DNA of 8,771 nucleotides from CAUYXJ01 sp963577065 (lineage in GTDB: Bacteria > Chloroflexota > Dehalococcoidia > Tepidiformales > Tepidiformaceae). Where the stretch lies: positions 1 through 8,771 of the forward strand of contig CAUYXJ010000105.1 in NCBI GenBank assembly GCA_963577065.1, in the 5' to 3' direction. Below the pieces are notes generated by a model. The model saw nothing but the letters and a program-made list of their open reading frames with translations. It searched no databases and was not told the origin of the DNA. Both the position numbers and the translations under genes were made by a program. Shown here one piece after another: positions 7,221-8,771 of this stretch. Numbering within the stretch: the first letter of the stretch is position 1; each line of letters opens with the position of its first letter.

Positions 7221-8555
7221 ATGGTGCAGCCAGCGGCCTCCGTTCCGGAGCCTCGAGCGACGGGCCTGTTCGGCACATTTGCGGCCGCGGGCGACTCCTT
7301 CCGCGACACGAACTTCAGCATCTACTGGGTGAGCAACGCCCTCTTCTTCGTGGGGCAGGGTCTGGTGCTGCTGGGCGCGCAGTGGCTGATGCTCACGCTC
7401 ACCGATTCGCGCACGCTCCTCGGTGCGATGGGGGCGATCCAGGCCGTCATCATCATCATCCTCTCGCCCGCGGCCGGCGTCCTCGCTGATCGCGCAGCCC
7501 GCCGGGATCTGCTGATCGTGGGACGCATCGGCCTCGCCACCGTCACGATCGCGATGGGCGTAGTCGTCTTGCTCGGCGCTGCCGAGGTCTGGATCCTGCT
7601 GCTCTCCGTCGGGCTCTCGGCGGTTTTTCTCGGGATCAGCCAGCCGGCGAGCCAGAGCTACGTCTTCGACATCGTCGGGGCCCGTCGCCTGATGACGGCG
7701 CTCGCGCTGAACGCCATGGCAACCGGCGTCTTCCAGATCCTTGGCCCCTCAGCTGGCGGCGGACTCGTGGCGGCAGTCGGTTCGCAGGCGACCTACCTCG
7801 TCGGCGGCACCGGATTCGTGATCGGGGCGCTGCTGCTCTTTGCCATTCCCATCAGGGGCAAGACCACCGGTGGCCCCTCACAGGTGTCATTCAGTACGGA
7901 CATCCTCGAAACCGCACGCCACCTCCGCCGCGATCCGCTGCTGATTTGGGTGCTGATGCCGGCGACCCTGATCACGATGTTCGCGGGCGCCATCCTCGCG
8001 CTGCGGCCGGTCTTCGCGCGTGAAGTCCTCGACGTTGGTGCCTCTGGGCTGGGCTGGCTGGGGGCGGCCTTTGGTCTCGGGAGCTTCGTGGGCAGCCTCG
8101 TGGTGGTCGGACTGGGCGAACGCCTCAAGCTCAAGGGGCTCACCCTCCTGCTCGCGCCCCTCGACTGGTGCGTCTGCATGATCGCGTACGCGATCTCGCC
8201 CTGGTTCACGCTCAATCTCTGGATCGAATTCCAGATGGGTTTGAGTTCGCCCTTCTGGATCACGGCGATGATGACGATCTTGCAGATCCGGGTGCCGGAG
8301 CAGCTGCGCAGTCGCGTGCTGGCCGTCTACTTCATGGTGCTGCAGTTCATGCAGCTCAACTGGATCGTGACCGGCGCTCTCGCGGACCGCATCGGCGATC
8401 GTCAGGCCCTCCTGATCATGGGCCTGATCCCGGCCGGCATCCTCATCATCATGCTGATCTTTGTGCGACCGCTGGTGACGCTCGGGAGCGATCGCAACCC
8501 CCTTGTGACCTACGGCACCCTTCCCGGCGAGGAGCTGCCCGACCGCGGCGGCTAG
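7221..8555 (+). CDS. Major facilitator superfamily transporter (exporter-type)
   Basis: 444-residue inner-membrane carrier with about 12 hydrophobic segments (roughly 34-58, 66-89, 98-119, 122-140, 160-185, 188-210, 242-262, 274-299, 306-326, 329-352, 366-388, 396-416). The loop between TM2 and TM3 has MFS motif A, GVLADRAARR (86-95), and a related GALADRIGDR (385-394) lies in the second half. VPEQLRSRVLAVY (358-370) resembles the conserved stretch of the EntS/MFS_3-type exporter branch, so proton-coupled drug or metabolite efflux is the best guess; the cargo is unknown. A hydrophilic linker at about 212-240 separates the halves. ATG 7221 has GAGGG (7211-7215) 5 nt upstream. It is divergent from the PNPOx-like gene, and a HAD-family gene follows 31 bp after the stop, so the two may be co-transcribed. 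No sign of frameshift or truncation. Family secure, direction of transport inferred. Confidence 0.92.
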   Translation: MVQPAASVPEPRATGLFGTFAAAGDSFRDTNFSIYWVSNALFFVGQGLVLLGAQWLMLTLTDSRTLLGAMGAIQAVIIIILSPAAGVLADRAARRDLLIVGRIGLATVTIAMGVVVLLGAAEVWILLLSVGLSAVFLGISQPASQSYVFDIVGARRLMTALALNAMATGVFQILGPSAGGGLVAAVGSQATYLVGGTGFVIGALLLFAIPIRGKTTGGPSQVSFSTDILETARHLRRDPLLIWVLMPATLITMFAGAILALRPVFAREVLDVGASGLGWLGAAFGLGSFVGSLVVVGLGERLKLKGLTLLLAPLDWCVCMIAYAISPWFTLNLWIEFQMGLSSPFWITAMMTILQIRVPEQLRSRVLAVYFMVLQFMQLNWIVTGALADRIGDRQALLIMGLIPAGILIIMLIFVRPLVTLGSDRNPLVTYGTLPGEELPDRGG

Positions 8556-8574
8556 CGCAGCGCCCGCGATCTGG

Positions 8575-8580
8575 CAGAAT
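8575..8580 (+). promoter_or_regulatory. Possible -10 box directly in front of the HAD gene (leaderless start candidate)
   Basis: CAGAAT ends 6 bp before the ATG at 8587. If it is a -10 element (4/6 match), transcription would begin at or next to the A of the start codon. The upstream bases contain no proper Shine-Dalgarno site (only GGCAG, 9 nt away), which fits a leaderless mRNA. Read-through from the MFS gene is the alternative. Confidence 0.25.
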
Positions 8581-8586
8581 CGGCCG

Positions 8587-8771
8587 ATGACCGTTCCCGA
8601 TGTTCGCGCGCTCGCGTTCGATGTCTTCGGCACCGTCGTGGATTGGCGAAGCACCGTGATCCGGGAGGTCACAGCGCTCTTGGGCGGAGGCAAGGGTCTC
8701 GAAGGCGACTGGGAAGCGTTCGCCGATCGCTGGCGCTTCGAGGGCTACGTCGAGGGCATCGGCCAGATCCG
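8587..8771 (+). CDS. HAD-superfamily hydrolase, haloacid dehalogenase type II-like (N-terminal fragment)
   Basis: Only 61 complete codons lie in the window; the rest is beyond the right edge. RALAFDVFGTVVDWRSTVIREV (7-28) is HAD motif I with the predicted nucleophile D12, and DVFGTVVDWRS is the form typical of type II haloacid dehalogenases, which hydrolyse L-2-haloacids by way of an aspartyl ester. Motifs II-IV cannot be checked, so a phosphatase of the same superfamily is not excluded. The ATG is chosen because motif I begins a few residues later, as is usual. It starts 31 bp after the MFS stop codon on the same strand, with little ribosome-binding-site signal of its own. HAD membership is secure; dehalogenase activity is tentative. 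Confidence 0.82.
   Translation, partial: MTVPDVRALAFDVFGTVVDWRSTVIREVTALLGGGKGLEGDWEAFADRWRFEGYVEGIGQI

Overview
The window is GC-rich DNA (by eye about two thirds G+C) with tightly packed genes, AGGAG/GAGGAG-type Shine-Dalgarno sites and short intergenic gaps. A membrane chemoreceptor, an oxygenase and an acyl-CoA-dehydrogenase-fold enzyme point to a motile, aerobic bacterium with a broad catabolic repertoire, probably an uncultured proteobacterium or a related Gram-negative phylum. That placement is inference; nothing here fixes the taxon. I saw no rRNA, tRNA, CRISPR array or transposase.

Layout. (1) 1-1980, minus: a methyl-accepting chemotaxis protein with a NIT-type periplasmic sensor, cut by the left edge before its C-terminus. 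(2) 1981-2237: a divergent intergenic region with a 12-bp perfect palindrome on the chemoreceptor side and a TATGAT -10-like box inside an inverted repeat on the other side. (3) 2238-2819, plus: a VOC (glyoxalase/epimerase/dioxygenase fold) protein. (4) 2822-3284: about eight tandem 55-59-bp units, most carrying the same GC-rich hairpin, lying between two convergent VOC genes. The last unit runs through the stop codon and into the coding sequence of the second VOC gene. (5) 3244-5048, minus: a two-gene unit, a Rieske ring-hydroxylating oxygenase alpha subunit followed 35 bp later by the second VOC protein. (6) 5199-6425, plus: an acyl-CoA-dehydrogenase-family flavoprotein, divergent from the Rieske gene, with Gln where classical enzymes have the catalytic Glu. 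(7) 6436-7026, minus: a small PNPOx-like split-barrel flavoprotein, convergent with the previous gene with only 10 bp between stop codons. (8) 7221-8555, plus: an MFS exporter-type transporter. (9) 8587 to the right edge, plus: the start of a type II haloacid-dehalogenase-like HAD hydrolase.

How the genes may work together. The Rieske oxygenase, two VOC proteins, the ACAD-like flavoprotein, the PNPOx-like flavoprotein, the transporter and the HAD hydrolase look like an accessory set for oxidising and exporting or importing small organic (possibly aromatic or halogenated) compounds. Only the Rieske-VOC pair has the spacing of an operon. No oxygenase beta subunit, ferredoxin or reductase is present, so electrons must come from proteins encoded elsewhere. 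The substrate cannot be read from the sequence.

The most unusual features are the hairpin-bearing tandem array that merges with a gene's 3' end, the Glu-to-Gln change in the ACAD-like protein, and a recurring -10-like box about 50-56 bp upstream of several start codons.
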